From positions 208,324 to 272,323 of the forward strand of contig CANNCA010000004.1 in assembly GCA_947503005.1 (NCBI GenBank): a stretch of DNA of 64,000 nt, in the 5' to 3' direction. Shown here piece after piece: positions 7,619 through 17,093 of the stretch. The DNA is from an uncultured Flavobacteriaceae bacterium. Its GTDB lineage: Bacteria > Bacteroidota > Bacteroidia > Flavobacteriales > Flavobacteriaceae. A program made the translations under genes and the position numbers. The notes under the pieces were generated by a model. That model was given only the letters and a program-made list of their open reading frames with translations. It made no database searches and was not told the DNA's origin. Every line of letters begins with the position of its first letter. Within the stretch, counting starts at the first letter, position 1.

Positions 7619-9481
7619 TTGACACGACTAGATATTTTATTTTGGATTTGTGTTTCGTTTTCTACCGTCTTGTGGCCTCAAAGTAGTAGCGAGCCTATTG
7701 AATTGGCTAAAGAAAGACAAGAGATTTTTTTTGAAACGCTAATTAGCATGAATCTTTCCAAGGCGGAGGACATTGTAAAGACTCTAAGTGTAACTCAAAA
7801 AGTGCATGCTAACAATCTGATTAGGGCAATACGCGGAGAAGATTTTTCCTTCGAAGTCTTTGATTCTAATTATCAAAAAGAAAAGAATGTACTGCAAAAA
7901 CTCTCAGAGGCATATGCTAACAATATTGAAGGAAAAGAAAATACGGTAAAAGTATTTCAAGGTTTTTCAGAAGCAATCTCCAAAGCAGATACACTCAACC
8001 AGTTCAATGCTCTAAAGTTCTCATTGATAAGTATGTTAAATCTTTTGAGAAAACAGGCCTTTTTTGGTGACGAGAAGTTCATTCCTTATTTGAATCATTA
8101 TAAAGAAATAGCTTCTGGGGCCAACGACGAAAGACAAATACTCCTTTTCAGCATTGGATTAAGTTCAAATGAAAACGAAGAAATGAAAAGTAAATTTCAA
8201 GGCTTTGAAGTTATTGACAAGCTTGATGAACTTTTTTCGGTTTTAGACGATACAAATCCTTTAAAAGCAAGGTATTTTTTTGAGACAGCGGTGCAGTACA
8301 AATTGGTTAAAGATTTCGAACAAGCAATGTATTTGATGCGTAGGGCTAACTTTCATTCTCAAAAGCAGCCAATGAACAGGGATATTTACGAATCATCAAC
8401 TTGGCATATCGCTACGCTGCATCTTCTTAATAAAAATCTGGATTCTGCATATTTCTATTGGAATAAATCAGCTGGACTTTCAAAACGACTGAGAAATAAT
8501 TGGTATAATGAACGATTGGCTTCGTGGATTCACCAAGATATGAGAGAAATGGATTCTGCTTATTATTATTTGGATAAATCAATTAGGACCGAAATAAAAC
8601 TGGATGGGAAACAACAACGAGTTCAGTCGTCACTACTTGCAATTGAAAATCAAACTGAAAAGCTCAAACTTGATAAACTTCAATTAGACAATAGAAGAAA
8701 GACAAATCAAAACTACTTAATAATAGCACTATCACTTTTGGTTATCGGAACAATTACGGCAGCATTCCTCCAACAAAACACCACCAAAAAACGCAAACTT
8801 GCCGAACAAGAAGCCTTCATCGAACAGCAAAAAGTTGAAACTCTTTTAAAAGAACAAGAACTGGTCAGTTTAGATGCCATGATCGCAGGGCAAGAAAAAG
8901 AACGTACCAAAGTAGCCAACGAACTTCATGATGATTTGGGCAGCCTTATGGCCACCGTTAAACTGCATTTTGATAACGTCAAAGTAGACCAAAAAGACCC
9001 AGCCATGAAAAATGCCCAAGACCTACTTGAAAAGGCCTATCAAAAGATTCGGGGTATGGCACACGCCAAAAACTCCGGTGTGATGGCCAAACAAGGCTTG
9101 TTACCTGCCGTACAAAAAATGGCACGCACCATAAATGAAACAAATGCCATTGAGATTACCGTTGAAGATTTCGGGCTCGTAGACCGTATGGAGAACTCCC
9201 TAGAGCTGACCATCTTCAGAATCATTCAAGAACTTGTAGCTAACATCATCAAACATGCCGGGGCTACAAAAGCAACCATTCAATTTACGCAACATGAGGA
9301 TAATATAAATATTATTGTAGAAGACAATGGTAAGGGCTTTGATATGTCGGCTGCCAAAAGAAGTTCATCAGGCATGGGTCTGGGTACCATTGAAAAACGT
9401 ATTGAACATCTTGAAGGTAGCTTTACGGTAGATAGCATACAGGGAAAAGGCACCTCCATCTTAATCGACATACCCGTATGA
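7619..9481 (+). CDS. NarL-family sensor histidine kinase (HisKA_3/HATPase_c) with helical sensor region
   Basis: 620 residues. It starts at TTG: the frame has a stop at 7607 and no ATG before the signal-like segment (residues 5-20). Residues 25-345 are predicted helical and TPR-like, probably periplasmic. One membrane helix lies at about 366-385, followed by a coiled coil (390-430). The HisKA_3 dimerisation box holds phospho-acceptor His437 in NELHDDLGS. The ATPase has the N box with Asn542 (ELVANIIKHA) and the G1 box DNGKGFD (569-575), ending in GMGLGTIEKR. It should phosphorylate the regulator encoded by the overlapping next gene (ATGA overlap). The signal sensed is unknown. Confidence 0.93.
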   Translation: MTRLDILFWICVSFSTVLWPQSSSEPIELAKERQEIFFETLISMNLSKAEDIVKTLSVTQKVHANNLIRAIRGEDFSFEVFDSNYQKEKNVLQKLSEAYANNIEGKENTVKVFQGFSEAISKADTLNQFNALKFSLISMLNLLRKQAFFGDEKFIPYLNHYKEIASGANDERQILLFSIGLSSNENEEMKSKFQGFEVIDKLDELFSVLDDTNPLKARYFFETAVQYKLVKDFEQAMYLMRRANFHSQKQPMNRDIYESSTWHIATLHLLNKNLDSAYFYWNKSAGLSKRLRNNWYNERLASWIHQDMREMDSAYYYLDKSIRTEIKLDGKQQRVQSSLLAIENQTEKLKLDKLQLDNRRKTNQNYLIIALSLLVIGTITAAFLQQNTTKKRKLAEQEAFIEQQKVETLLKEQELVSLDAMIAGQEKERTKVANELHDDLGSLMATVKLHFDNVKVDQKDPAMKNAQDLLEKAYQKIRGMAHAKNSGVMAKQGLLPAVQKMARTINETNAIEITVEDFGLVDRMENSLELTIFRIIQELVANIIKHAGATKATIQFTQHEDNINIIVEDNGKGFDMSAAKRSSSGMGLGTIEKRIEHLEGSFTVDSIQGKGTSILIDIPV

Positions 9482-10092
9482 TAACCGTAGCGATAGCAGA
9501 AGATCACCAGGCTTTAATTGATGGTATTCAATCGTATTTGGAATATGAAGAGGATATTTCCATCATCGGTCATGCCAATGACGGCGAAGCATTGCTAGAA
9601 TTGGTCGAAAAACGCAGCCCAACTTTGGTGCTTTGCGATATTCGTATGCCAAAAGTAGATGGTATTGCCGCGACCAAGATCATTCAAAAGAAATACCCCA
9701 ACACCAAAGTGATCGCCTTCACTATGTTCGATCAAGAAGATGCCGTTCGCCAAATGCTGCTTGCGGGCGCGGTGGGCTATATTCTAAAAAACTCTTCGCT
9801 TGAAGTGGTTCTTGAGGCTATTCGTGCGGTAGGTGCTGGTAAAACTTATTTTGATAAAAAAATTCATTTACCGAGTACTGAAAAGAACACCTCTAAAAGT
9901 GTGCTTTCTTCGCGCGAAAAGGAGATATTGGAACTTATCAGTAGAGGTAAAACTTCCCACGAGATTGCCGACCAACTTTTTATTGGAAAAAGTACGGTGG
10001 ACACCCATCGTAAGAATATGATTCGGAAATTGGGTTTAAGTGGGGCAGGGGAGTTGTTGCGCTATGCTTTGGAAAAGAAGTATGATTTCTAA
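9478..10092 (+). CDS. NarL/LuxR-family response regulator
   Basis: 204 residues: a receiver domain (1-120) with phospho-acceptor Asp54 in VLCDIRMP, the acidic pair Glu8-Asp9, and Lys106 in YILKNSS, then a LuxR-type HTH (about 138-200, SREKEILELISRGKTSHEIA, KSTVDTHRKN). Its ATG overlaps the kinase stop by 4 bp, so the pair is translationally coupled and certainly cognate. LuxR HTH regulators of this class bind short inverted repeats; a TACCCAT-CA-GTGGGTA site lies 250 bp upstream of the operon and is a reasonable target. Downstream, the metalloprotease gene has its own spacing of 92 bp and probable promoter. Confidence 0.96.
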   Translation: MITVAIAEDHQALIDGIQSYLEYEEDISIIGHANDGEALLELVEKRSPTLVLCDIRMPKVDGIAATKIIQKKYPNTKVIAFTMFDQEDAVRQMLLAGAVGYILKNSSLEVVLEAIRAVGAGKTYFDKKIHLPSTEKNTSKSVLSSREKEILELISRGKTSHEIADQLFIGKSTVDTHRKNMIRKLGLSGAGELLRYALEKKYDF

Positions 10093-10152
10093 AGTGTTAG
10101 TTTTTAACACAATACCTATGAACGGAGATTTTATGATGGGAAGATTCTTACG

Positions 10153-10160
10153 TATCTTTA
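10153..10160 (+). promoter_or_regulatory. probable -7 promoter box TATCTTTA
   Basis: One mismatch from the Bacteroidota TAnnTTTG -7 box, 25 bp before the start of the metalloprotease gene. Confidence 0.4.
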
Positions 10161-10184
10161 AGTGAACTTAAAATTCGCCCCACC

Positions 10185-11291
10185 ATGAAAAAAAAATCGA
10201 ATACTCCACAAAAAAAAGGAAAGCTCTACTGTAACCTACCTGTCACCAAGCAGCGAATATTTTCTGATGATGTCACCCAAAAACGGCAGGAACTCATACT
10301 GGTTTCCGACAAGAAATGGGCAAACGGCACCACCTTGCATTATTATTTCTTTGATGACGAAACCGATGGTCAAGAGGTCATTTATAGTGACTGTAGCAAA
10401 GCCTTTATTACTTGGAAAGGAGGCAACAAAGAAAAGGCTACCGTTAGGAAGGCATTCTCTATCTGGAAAGATCTTGGAATCGGACTCGAATTCAAAGAGG
10501 TGAAAAATGCCTTTGATTCAGAGATTCGAATCGGATTTATGAAAGGCAATGGCTCTTGGTCCTATTTGGGCAGAGATGTATTACGACAAGGGTTCAATAT
10601 GCGTACCATGAACTTTGGGTGGAATATCGCTAACGATATTGATACCGCTTTGCACGAAATTGGGCATACCCTAGGCTTTCCGCACGAACATCAAAACCCG
10701 AATGCGGGAATTATTTGGGATGAAGAGGAGGTGTATCGTAGATTGGCCGAACCACCCAACAATTGGGACCAACAGACTACCTTTAACAATATAATACGAA
10801 AAATTGAACGGGACACGGTGCAAGGTTCTGATTGGGACCCTAACTCAATCATGCACTACCAGTTTCAAGCGGGTATGATTCTTAAGCCGGAAGAGTACAT
10901 CAATGGACTTGTTCCGGACCCTGGTTTATCACCAAGGGACGTGGAATGGACAAGATTCTTTTATCCAGAATTGGCACAAAGTGATTACTTGTCACTGCGA
11001 CCTGCAAAGTCAGAGTCCATGGTATTAGGGTTTGGGCAGCAACAGAATTGTGTCTTCAAGCCTACTTCGTCGCGCAAGTATCATATCAAAACCTTCGGTG
11101 AAATGGATGGAGTCATGGTACTCTTCAAAAAAGGTTCGGATGGCGAGCTGATTTATCTTGCCGGTGATGATGATAGTGGTGAAAATAAAACTGCAGAAAT
11201 AGAACATCGATTATTAAAAGATGAGGAATATGTAATAGCGTACCGTCAATTTTACAACACCGGTAAAGCATCGGCGATTATGCTGTATTAA
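10185..11291 (+). CDS. astacin-like zinc metalloprotease without signal peptide
   Basis: 368 residues. The metzincin signature is complete: His157-Glu158-x-x-His161 and His167 in HEIGHTLGFPHEH, followed by the Met-turn SIMHY with Met223 and the astacin-type Tyr225. Residues 45-240 form the protease domain; residues 265-368 look like a beta-sandwich of pre-peptidase C-terminal type (YHIKTFGEMDGVMVLFKK, GDDDSGE). The N-terminus is MKKKSNTPQKKGK, basic and polar, with no hydrophobic core and no lipobox. Most astacin-like enzymes are secreted, so this one either acts inside the cell or leaves by an unusual route. ATG at 10185 is preceded by a TATCTTTA box. Confidence 0.88.
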   Translation: MKKKSNTPQKKGKLYCNLPVTKQRIFSDDVTQKRQELILVSDKKWANGTTLHYYFFDDETDGQEVIYSDCSKAFITWKGGNKEKATVRKAFSIWKDLGIGLEFKEVKNAFDSEIRIGFMKGNGSWSYLGRDVLRQGFNMRTMNFGWNIANDIDTALHEIGHTLGFPHEHQNPNAGIIWDEEEVYRRLAEPPNNWDQQTTFNNIIRKIERDTVQGSDWDPNSIMHYQFQAGMILKPEEYINGLVPDPGLSPRDVEWTRFFYPELAQSDYLSLRPAKSESMVLGFGQQQNCVFKPTSSRKYHIKTFGEMDGVMVLFKKGSDGELIYLAGDDDSGENKTAEIEHRLLKDEEYVIAYRQFYNTGKASAIMLY

Positions 11292-11763
11292 AACCATAAG
11301 TTATTTTGTTCGAACTTGCGATCGATCAATAAGTGTTCTTGAAGAAATACGATTTTAGTGAGAACACTCTTGAATAGGGATTTCCTAAACGTTTGATTTA
11401 CAACAAATTTAATCTAGTAACTGGAACGGTAAACTAATTCGAATTTATTTCAACGGATTTTGCTCATATTTAACCTTAAACTGTCAGAATCCTTACGGTT
11501 CAAGGACGATTATTTGATTTTTCAAATACTAGGACACCCTTTAAAATTAGTGATTGATAAGGTTCTGGGGAAAATATGGTATCCGTGTTTTCTCGTTCAA
11601 CAGGCTTTATGAAGGCTTTGTTTTTGGTTTTTATCTTGGTTTTGTAAAGACTAAAGACCGGGTGGTTCAAAATAAACTACAGATAGTAATTGTTATTGGT
11701 CTTGATTTGGTCAAATAAAAAATCAATAGTCGACCAGTAATATTCGAGTTAGGGGCATGGCGA
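11292..11763. other. intergenic region after metalloprotease gene
   Basis: 472 bp between convergent genes, AT-rich, with no credible gene, hairpin terminator or promoter box. Runs such as ggttttgtttttgg-like T/G-rich stretches near 11610-11650 give only a 12-codon frame. Confidence 0.4.
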
Positions 11764-14700
11764 CTATTTATTCTTCAAAGTATCCTTAACACGGTTCGCT
11801 TTTTTGAGGTTCAGCCGTGTCTTGCGATTTAAAGAAGTAGGTCGCCGTATCAGCTTTTCTTGATAGGTATTGTCGATGATCGCTTCCGTTTCTACATACA
11901 ACAGTATGCGTTCAACCGCCTGTTGAATTTCTGGATGTTGGTTAACCATTGCTAATTGGTATTGTACTGCAGGTTTACTTAATATTCTTGCCAATGGCGG
12001 CTGTACGACCCCCCATTTTTTATAATCATAACCTTCATATGCTGTCAGTGCACTGTCAATAATGGCATTGTGTTTTTTGATACTATCCATAAGGCGCAAA
12101 GGGTTTGCCACCTCCCCGTTTAAAACGGACCTTACCTTCTCGTAACTTAATTTGTGGGGCATCATAATAGGTTCGATGGCAAAGCCCCGTGCCTTTATTT
12201 TTTCCAGTACGTAGCGGGGTAGTTTATCAATAGATACCACTGTGCCGATAATGGAACTGACCTCGCTGGGATTTTTGATATTTTCCGATTTTACCCCAAA
12301 GTCCTCGATTTTCTGTGCAATGTAGAACTCTTCGGAATTGATAATATTGATGAATACAGGATTGATATCGTTATGATATTTTTTGGTAGGATCACCTGCC
12401 ACCGCATCATAGACTTCCAATGCACTGAGGAGGCCTGAATTTTCGAAGTAACCCCCGTCCAAATAGCTGCCTTTAGAAGGTATTTTTGCTGTGGGACTGA
12501 ACAATGGAAATCGGTTCGTGGTTGATACGGCACCAAAATAGGTAAGGGTCTTGGTGGAATCCGCCCCGTTGAATTCTGTAATGTTATCAGCACCTGCAAA
12601 GGTGTTCTCTGGAAATTTTACCGTAGAGGCTATCCCCTGGTGCCCTCCAACCGCCGTAGTATTCATGATGAGTGCCGGAAATTTGCGTTCTTGTTTTTGA
12701 TAAATTTTGTTCCAATAGTCTGAATAACCAATTTCGTTGTATTGTTTCATACCGGTATGCTGGGCATGCAGCTCCATACTTTTGTAAGACCGGTCTTTTC
12801 CACCATATTTTGTCGTGGGTATGTATTCGCGAATCCAATCCTTTCCCACCAGATACGTAAGTTCATTGGATAAAACGTTCGAATTCCCTATACGTTGAAT
12901 GCGTTTAGCAATTTCGGAGGAATCTTTTTGTTCGTGGATCAATGCAGCATAATTACCAATACCCACGGCTCCACCGGAAACCCCCGACATCACAAGGGTA
13001 CGATGTAGAAATTTTGTTTCCGATTCTTGATTCAAGCGTTCCAGTAGCAAAAGATTCCAGAGATTTGCTTTGAGTCCCCCGCCGTACGAACCCACAAAAA
13101 AGTAGTTGTTTTTTTGGTTTGTGGGAGTTCCGTTCGTCATTGATTTTAGATACGTATCATAATCTAAAACCTGTTTTTCGCGTTCTACCAAATGCAGTTC
13201 ATGCAGGTCATTTTCCATCGTTGAAGTGTAGCTTACGACGAAAATCAACAAGAGCAGCACCAAGGGAATTCCGTATTTAAAAAAGTTACCAAGCCTTGGA
13301 GAATTCGAAGGCAGTCTGTGATAATACAGAATATGTTTGAAGGTAATCACGAACAAAGAGTAGAAAAAGATGATATAAAGCAGAATGATATTCAGAGGGT
13401 TCAAAAGACTGGCCAGGCCAAAATTTGCGTTGGCCAGTATAATAAAGATTAAAGAAATGATGCCACTCAAACGCATGAGTTTCAAATAGCTGACATTGTC
13501 ACTCAGTTTTCCGAAAAAATAATAAAAGGAGTTTGTTCCGCGTGTTCTATTCCCATCAAAGGCATCAAAAATGGCAAGGGTATTCGGGTTGAACATAGCC
13601 GGATTCGATTCGAAAAGCGCGTCTGAATAGAACACATATTTGAGATAGGTGCGTACGATTTTAAACTGGATGTAGAGAAACATTTGGCAGCCCAATGCGA
13701 TGAGAAAAACGAAAACACTGATTCTACTCCATTCCTGAAAAAAGGCCAGTAGGGCCGCCAACAATATCAAAACGGTACAAACCACAAAGTAAACGGGAAA
13801 CCTACGCACGTACCGTACAATTTCGTGCACCGTGTTTTCCTGTAGCTTTCCATTGGGTGCTGCGGCACCGAGTATTTTTCGCCATTCTTTATAGCGCTCC
13901 CCTTCGAGATAATAGATAAAGAGCGTCACGGTCAATATGAAAAACGTTAGCAGCTGCACATTGAAATCGACTTCGAAGAATCGGGAGATTACCCCCAAAA
14001 CGATGTTGAATACGGCAATATAGAGCAGGATTCCCAAACTTCTACGCAGCCCTTTGACCACTAGGTCTTGGTAATTTTTATTTTTTTGGTTTGTCCTATT
14101 GAGGGTGTCGTAATAGATGATCCCAAAGCCTAAAAATCCGGATTTTGTATCCTTCAGGAGCCTAACGCAACTGTTATCGGCATGCATCCAGATATCGACA
14201 TATACCGGAAAATGCGATATGATGATGGCCAAAAACGTAATCATAAAGAAGAATATGATGATGTTCCAGGGATTGTAGAATAAATCAACGATAATCGTCC
14301 CGCCTTGAGGCATCATGGTAATCAATCCATATATGATGAGTATGAAGAGAATGCTAAAAAAAGAAGTGCCCACAAAGCGCAGTATGGACTTAAAATTTGG
14401 CAACAAGTACGACTTGAGGAACCAATAGAATAAAAATCCGAAGCATACCAAATAAGCCCCTATTTTTAAAGGAACCACCCATTTCAGGGGTGTACCGCTA
14501 TAGGACCAGTAAAGTATCCCTTCAAGAATATCCAAAACAAAAGCTGCGAAGGCCGCACCCACAAAAATGTAGGAGGCGATGGTTCTGGACCGTTTGTAAT
14601 CAATCAGCGGCACCCCTTTGGCATCTTTGCAGACACTACCGATAATAGCCAACAAATATAGGGCCCAGAAAAAGTCGAGAATAAAATAGACCTTGTACCA

Positions 14701-14886
14701 AAACTGTTTCCCCGCAGTTATAATTTCTCCCGAAACTGCCTTGAAATCCTCGAACAGGCCGTGCTGTGGGTGGCTGATATAATCGTTGATCCAAAAGGCG
14801 GAGTTGCAGACCAAGATCAGTACCGAAAGCGCCATCCAGATGGTGATGAGCGTATTTGTTCCCTTAACGAACCATTTTACGAACAT
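11764..14886 (-). CDS. large polytopic membrane protein with C-terminal patatin-like phospholipase domain
   Basis: About 1040 residues. ATG at 14886 (MFVKWFVKG) is preferred; an in-frame ATG at 14946 would add 20 residues from a repeat-like AAAGCG tract. The first 560 residues carry about 12-14 membrane helices. The rest is a patatin domain: oxyanion-type GSYGGGLKAN, nucleophile elbow GVSGG, and the DGG dyad motif in YLDGGYFENSG, so Ser-Asp lipid acyl hydrolase activity is likely. The catalytic domain probably faces the cytoplasm or periplasm next to the bilayer. It lies 157 bp downstream of the flavo-oxidoreductase gene on the same strand and may share its transcript. Confidence 0.85.
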   Translation of the reverse strand: MFVKWFVKGTNTLITIWMALSVLILVCNSAFWINDYISHPQHGLFEDFKAVSGEIITAGKQFWYKVYFILDFFWALYLLAIIGSVCKDAKGVPLIDYKRSRTIASYIFVGAAFAAFVLDILEGILYWSYSGTPLKWVVPLKIGAYLVCFGFLFYWFLKSYLLPNFKSILRFVGTSFFSILFILIIYGLITMMPQGGTIIVDLFYNPWNIIIFFFMITFLAIIISHFPVYVDIWMHADNSCVRLLKDTKSGFLGFGIIYYDTLNRTNQKNKNYQDLVVKGLRRSLGILLYIAVFNIVLGVISRFFEVDFNVQLLTFFILTVTLFIYYLEGERYKEWRKILGAAAPNGKLQENTVHEIVRYVRRFPVYFVVCTVLILLAALLAFFQEWSRISVFVFLIALGCQMFLYIQFKIVRTYLKYVFYSDALFESNPAMFNPNTLAIFDAFDGNRTRGTNSFYYFFGKLSDNVSYLKLMRLSGIISLIFIILANANFGLASLLNPLNIILLYIIFFYSLFVITFKHILYYHRLPSNSPRLGNFFKYGIPLVLLLLIFVVSYTSTMENDLHELHLVEREKQVLDYDTYLKSMTNGTPTNQKNNYFFVGSYGGGLKANLWNLLLLERLNQESETKFLHRTLVMSGVSGGAVGIGNYAALIHEQKDSSEIAKRIQRIGNSNVLSNELTYLVGKDWIREYIPTTKYGGKDRSYKSMELHAQHTGMKQYNEIGYSDYWNKIYQKQERKFPALIMNTTAVGGHQGIASTVKFPENTFAGADNITEFNGADSTKTLTYFGAVSTTNRFPLFSPTAKIPSKGSYLDGGYFENSGLLSALEVYDAVAGDPTKKYHNDINPVFINIINSEEFYIAQKIEDFGVKSENIKNPSEVSSIIGTVVSIDKLPRYVLEKIKARGFAIEPIMMPHKLSYEKVRSVLNGEVANPLRLMDSIKKHNAIIDSALTAYEGYDYKKWGVVQPPLARILSKPAVQYQLAMVNQHPEIQQAVERILLYVETEAIIDNTYQEKLIRRPTSLNRKTRLNLKKANRVKDTLKNK

Positions 14887-15043
14887 GGTATGTAGTTTTA
14901 ATCTTTTATGCTGCACGCTTTTCGTTATACGCTTTGCGCTATGCAATTGCGCGCAGCGTATGGCCAGCCCCAGAATGTTTAACTTTATCCGATGGTATTT
15001 CGATTAGTTCCGCATTGCATTGTTGCCTTTTCACCCTTCATTT

Positions 15044-16618
15044 TCATACGATTGCCCCGTGAATTTTATCCAGCCCACACCGTTCCATAAATGCATTCGT
15101 GAATACGGGTAGCGCCGCCCTATCGAGCAGTTGGTTGCGTGCATCGATCCATGCCTGTACGGCGGTATTCCCATACATTTGCTTTAGGCGCGTCGCATTT
15201 AAATTAAAGTTAATCTTGCCCCAATGCAAGGCATAGGCAATATTTTCTTGTTCGAATTTGTTCCAGACCGTATCGAAGAATTCCCGTGCGTCTTGGCCGT
15301 CTACACCATCCATTTCTAGGACACAGGTATCGGGAAATTTGGTGAACCCTAAGGTCGCTTTCGTTCCTTTTACATAGCGTAAGGAAAGTCCTCCCGGAAA
15401 CGGTTTCTGCTTATTGATTTCCACAATTAGCTCTACTGCTTTGGGCGAATCTTGAATGGCGATGGACATGGCGGCACTGGCCACCTTGCCCCTGAATTTA
15501 GTATAATTGAACATTTCGCGAATGGTTCCCACACGTGGGGGTTCGGGTTTAAAAGCGAGGCCGAACATCAGGTTCACCATCGCGGGAATGAGTAAGCCCG
15601 AACCCGGTAGTTTATCTAAAACTGTGGAGATTATTCCTAAGAGGTCATCGCCATAGGTAAAATCATTGTTTCGTGGTATGGGTACATGCGTCGGATCATA
15701 TAGTTTTTTGAACATGTATTTTATAAACGCGCCCTTGGCGGGATCGTTCGGTTCAAATTTGTGGATATTGAACAACACCTCAAAATGGTACATATCACCG
15801 TGCAATCCTGTTCCTAGAAGGTTCAGACCTGAAAAATCCAAGGTGCGCATTGCGTGTTTCAAGTTGTCATTATAGGTAATGGGCCCTTCACGATATTCCG
15901 TCAATAAAAATTGCGGTTCGGTTTCGACCATAACTCCGTGTATAAAACCAAAACTGCCAAAACTGACTAGAGCGGCATTGAAGAGTGCATCGTCTTGTAC
16001 CAAATCAGCGTCCAACCAATCCACAAATTCTTGGGAGGCTGCCGGATAGGATGCCCTTTCAAGCCATATATGTTTGTTGGCCCCGGTGATCAAATGGAGT
16101 CCCACGACAAAATCAGGAATCGCCCCCACACGAATGGCGGCGCCATGGGTACCCGTAGAAAGGGCACCGGCGATGGTCTGCCCGTTACTCGCCCCCGAGG
16201 CTTTGATCGAGCGTTGGGGGTTTTTGGCGGCCAGTCGCGTATTGACCTCATGAATGATGGTGCCACATTGTAAAAAATATAGGTCTTCAGGCTGTTTGGC
16301 GTAATTGCTACTCGTATGTTGTTGACGGATCGGAAAGGAAAAGTTTAAACCCGCGGTATCGATCAAGCCTCCTTCGGTCACCCCCACTTTGGTGAAGGAC
16401 CAGCCACTGCCCATGGCGCGTAATTTTATATTGTTGGTAGCGGCATGATTGATCAACCATTGAAAGTTTTTGGTGGTGGCCAAATAGCGGTCGCGATGCT
16501 TTTGCCCGGGCGGATTCCAAAGTTTGAACGAGGTATTGGCGACCAAAGGGTGCGTAAAATTTTCGTGCTTGTTCATCCATCTGTCAATGGGTAGCGGGTC
16601 TATTCCTAGTGGTGGCAT
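15044..16618 (-). CDS. FAD-linked oxidoreductase of the aldonolactone-oxidase type
   Basis: 524 residues. An N-terminal FAD-binding PCMH domain (about 30-220) holds the GSGWSF turn and NGQTIAGALSTGTHGA, the flavin-binding region of vanillyl-alcohol-oxidase family enzymes. The C-terminal domain has YVKGT, and ALHWGKIN near residue 465, the His-Trp-Gly-Lys motif of L-gulono/D-arabinono-lactone oxidases. No signal peptide or membrane segment. It probably oxidises a sugar lactone or alcohol with FAD, but the substrate cannot be read. The gene looks more GC-rich than the window average (one 60-base line is 41 GC). It precedes the patatin gene and follows the Bor-like lipoprotein gene on the same strand. 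Confidence 0.88.
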   Translation of the reverse strand: MPPLGIDPLPIDRWMNKHENFTHPLVANTSFKLWNPPGQKHRDRYLATTKNFQWLINHAATNNIKLRAMGSGWSFTKVGVTEGGLIDTAGLNFSFPIRQQHTSSNYAKQPEDLYFLQCGTIIHEVNTRLAAKNPQRSIKASGASNGQTIAGALSTGTHGAAIRVGAIPDFVVGLHLITGANKHIWLERASYPAASQEFVDWLDADLVQDDALFNAALVSFGSFGFIHGVMVETEPQFLLTEYREGPITYNDNLKHAMRTLDFSGLNLLGTGLHGDMYHFEVLFNIHKFEPNDPAKGAFIKYMFKKLYDPTHVPIPRNNDFTYGDDLLGIISTVLDKLPGSGLLIPAMVNLMFGLAFKPEPPRVGTIREMFNYTKFRGKVASAAMSIAIQDSPKAVELIVEINKQKPFPGGLSLRYVKGTKATLGFTKFPDTCVLEMDGVDGQDAREFFDTVWNKFEQENIAYALHWGKINFNLNATRLKQMYGNTAVQAWIDARNQLLDRAALPVFTNAFMERCGLDKIHGAIV

Positions 16619-16651
16619 CGCTGTATGTTTTTATCTCTTTTGGGTTTAATT

Positions 16652-16729
16652 CCCCGAGGCTTGCCTCGTTTTTCCTTTTTTGGAATTTAATTTTTTGGAA
16701 TTTTAATACCTCGTGGGCTTGCCCCGAGG
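16652..16729. repeat. pair of GAGG...CCTC palindromic intergenic repeats
   Basis: Two related hairpin units, CCCCGAGGCTTGCCTCG at 16652-16668 and CCTCGTGGGCTTGCCCCGAGG-type at 16709-16729, flank a direct repeat of tttttggaatttaa. They sit between two minus-strand genes and look like one mobile or REP-like intergenic element rather than a simple terminator. Confidence 0.55.
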
Positions 16730-16736
16730 TTGTTTA

Positions 16737-17093
16737 CTAATCGAGTTCACCTTCTCCCCCTTGGGCCCTGGCACACCCATAAGTGACCGTTCTATGATTG
16801 ACGATGCCGAGCGTGACCGAACTCAGTAGAAAGTCGGTAAACGAAGTATTGACAACCACCCACGATAAAGCACCCTCGCGGCAGGGGCAAAGGTTGCCGG
16901 CCACTTCAGGGTTGGCATCGATACGTTTTTGATTGAGACCCCAGAGGTAACTCCAACTGGACTCTTTTCTGCACTCCAGATTTTCAACACTGTCTTGATA
17001 GGGGCTCGCTTCGACACGTGTACTCACGCAAGACGAGGGTATGACCAATACAAAGGGAAGGAGGGCTGCGAAAACTAGTTTATAGCGTTTCAT
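16737..17093 (-). CDS. Bor/Iss-like small lipoprotein
   Basis: 118 residues with a lipoprotein leader ending IPSSC (Cys22). Residues 75-108 read VVNTSFTDFLLSSVTLGIVN...TVTYGC, which matches the layout of the phage-lambda Bor/Iss lipoprotein family (FxNGLLGFxTLGIYTP...C) with a central VTLGI and a terminal Cys. The middle has a C-P-C pair and a W-rich SWSYLWGL block. Bor proteins are surface lipoproteins linked to serum resistance; in this organism only the family resemblance is claimed. It is the first gene of a same-strand group with the flavo-oxidoreductase and patatin, 118 bp apart from the former with a palindromic repeat between them. Confidence 0.6.
   Translation of the reverse strand: MKRYKLVFAALLPFVLVIPSSCVSTRVEASPYQDSVENLECRKESSWSYLWGLNQKRIDANPEVAGNLCPCREGALSWVVVNTSFTDFLLSSVTLGIVNHRTVTYGCARAQGGEGELD

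Noticed and set aside
12291-12838. Minus-strand frames of 83 and 102 codons inside the patatin gene
   Set aside because: Out-of-frame shadows of a long, motif-rich gene.
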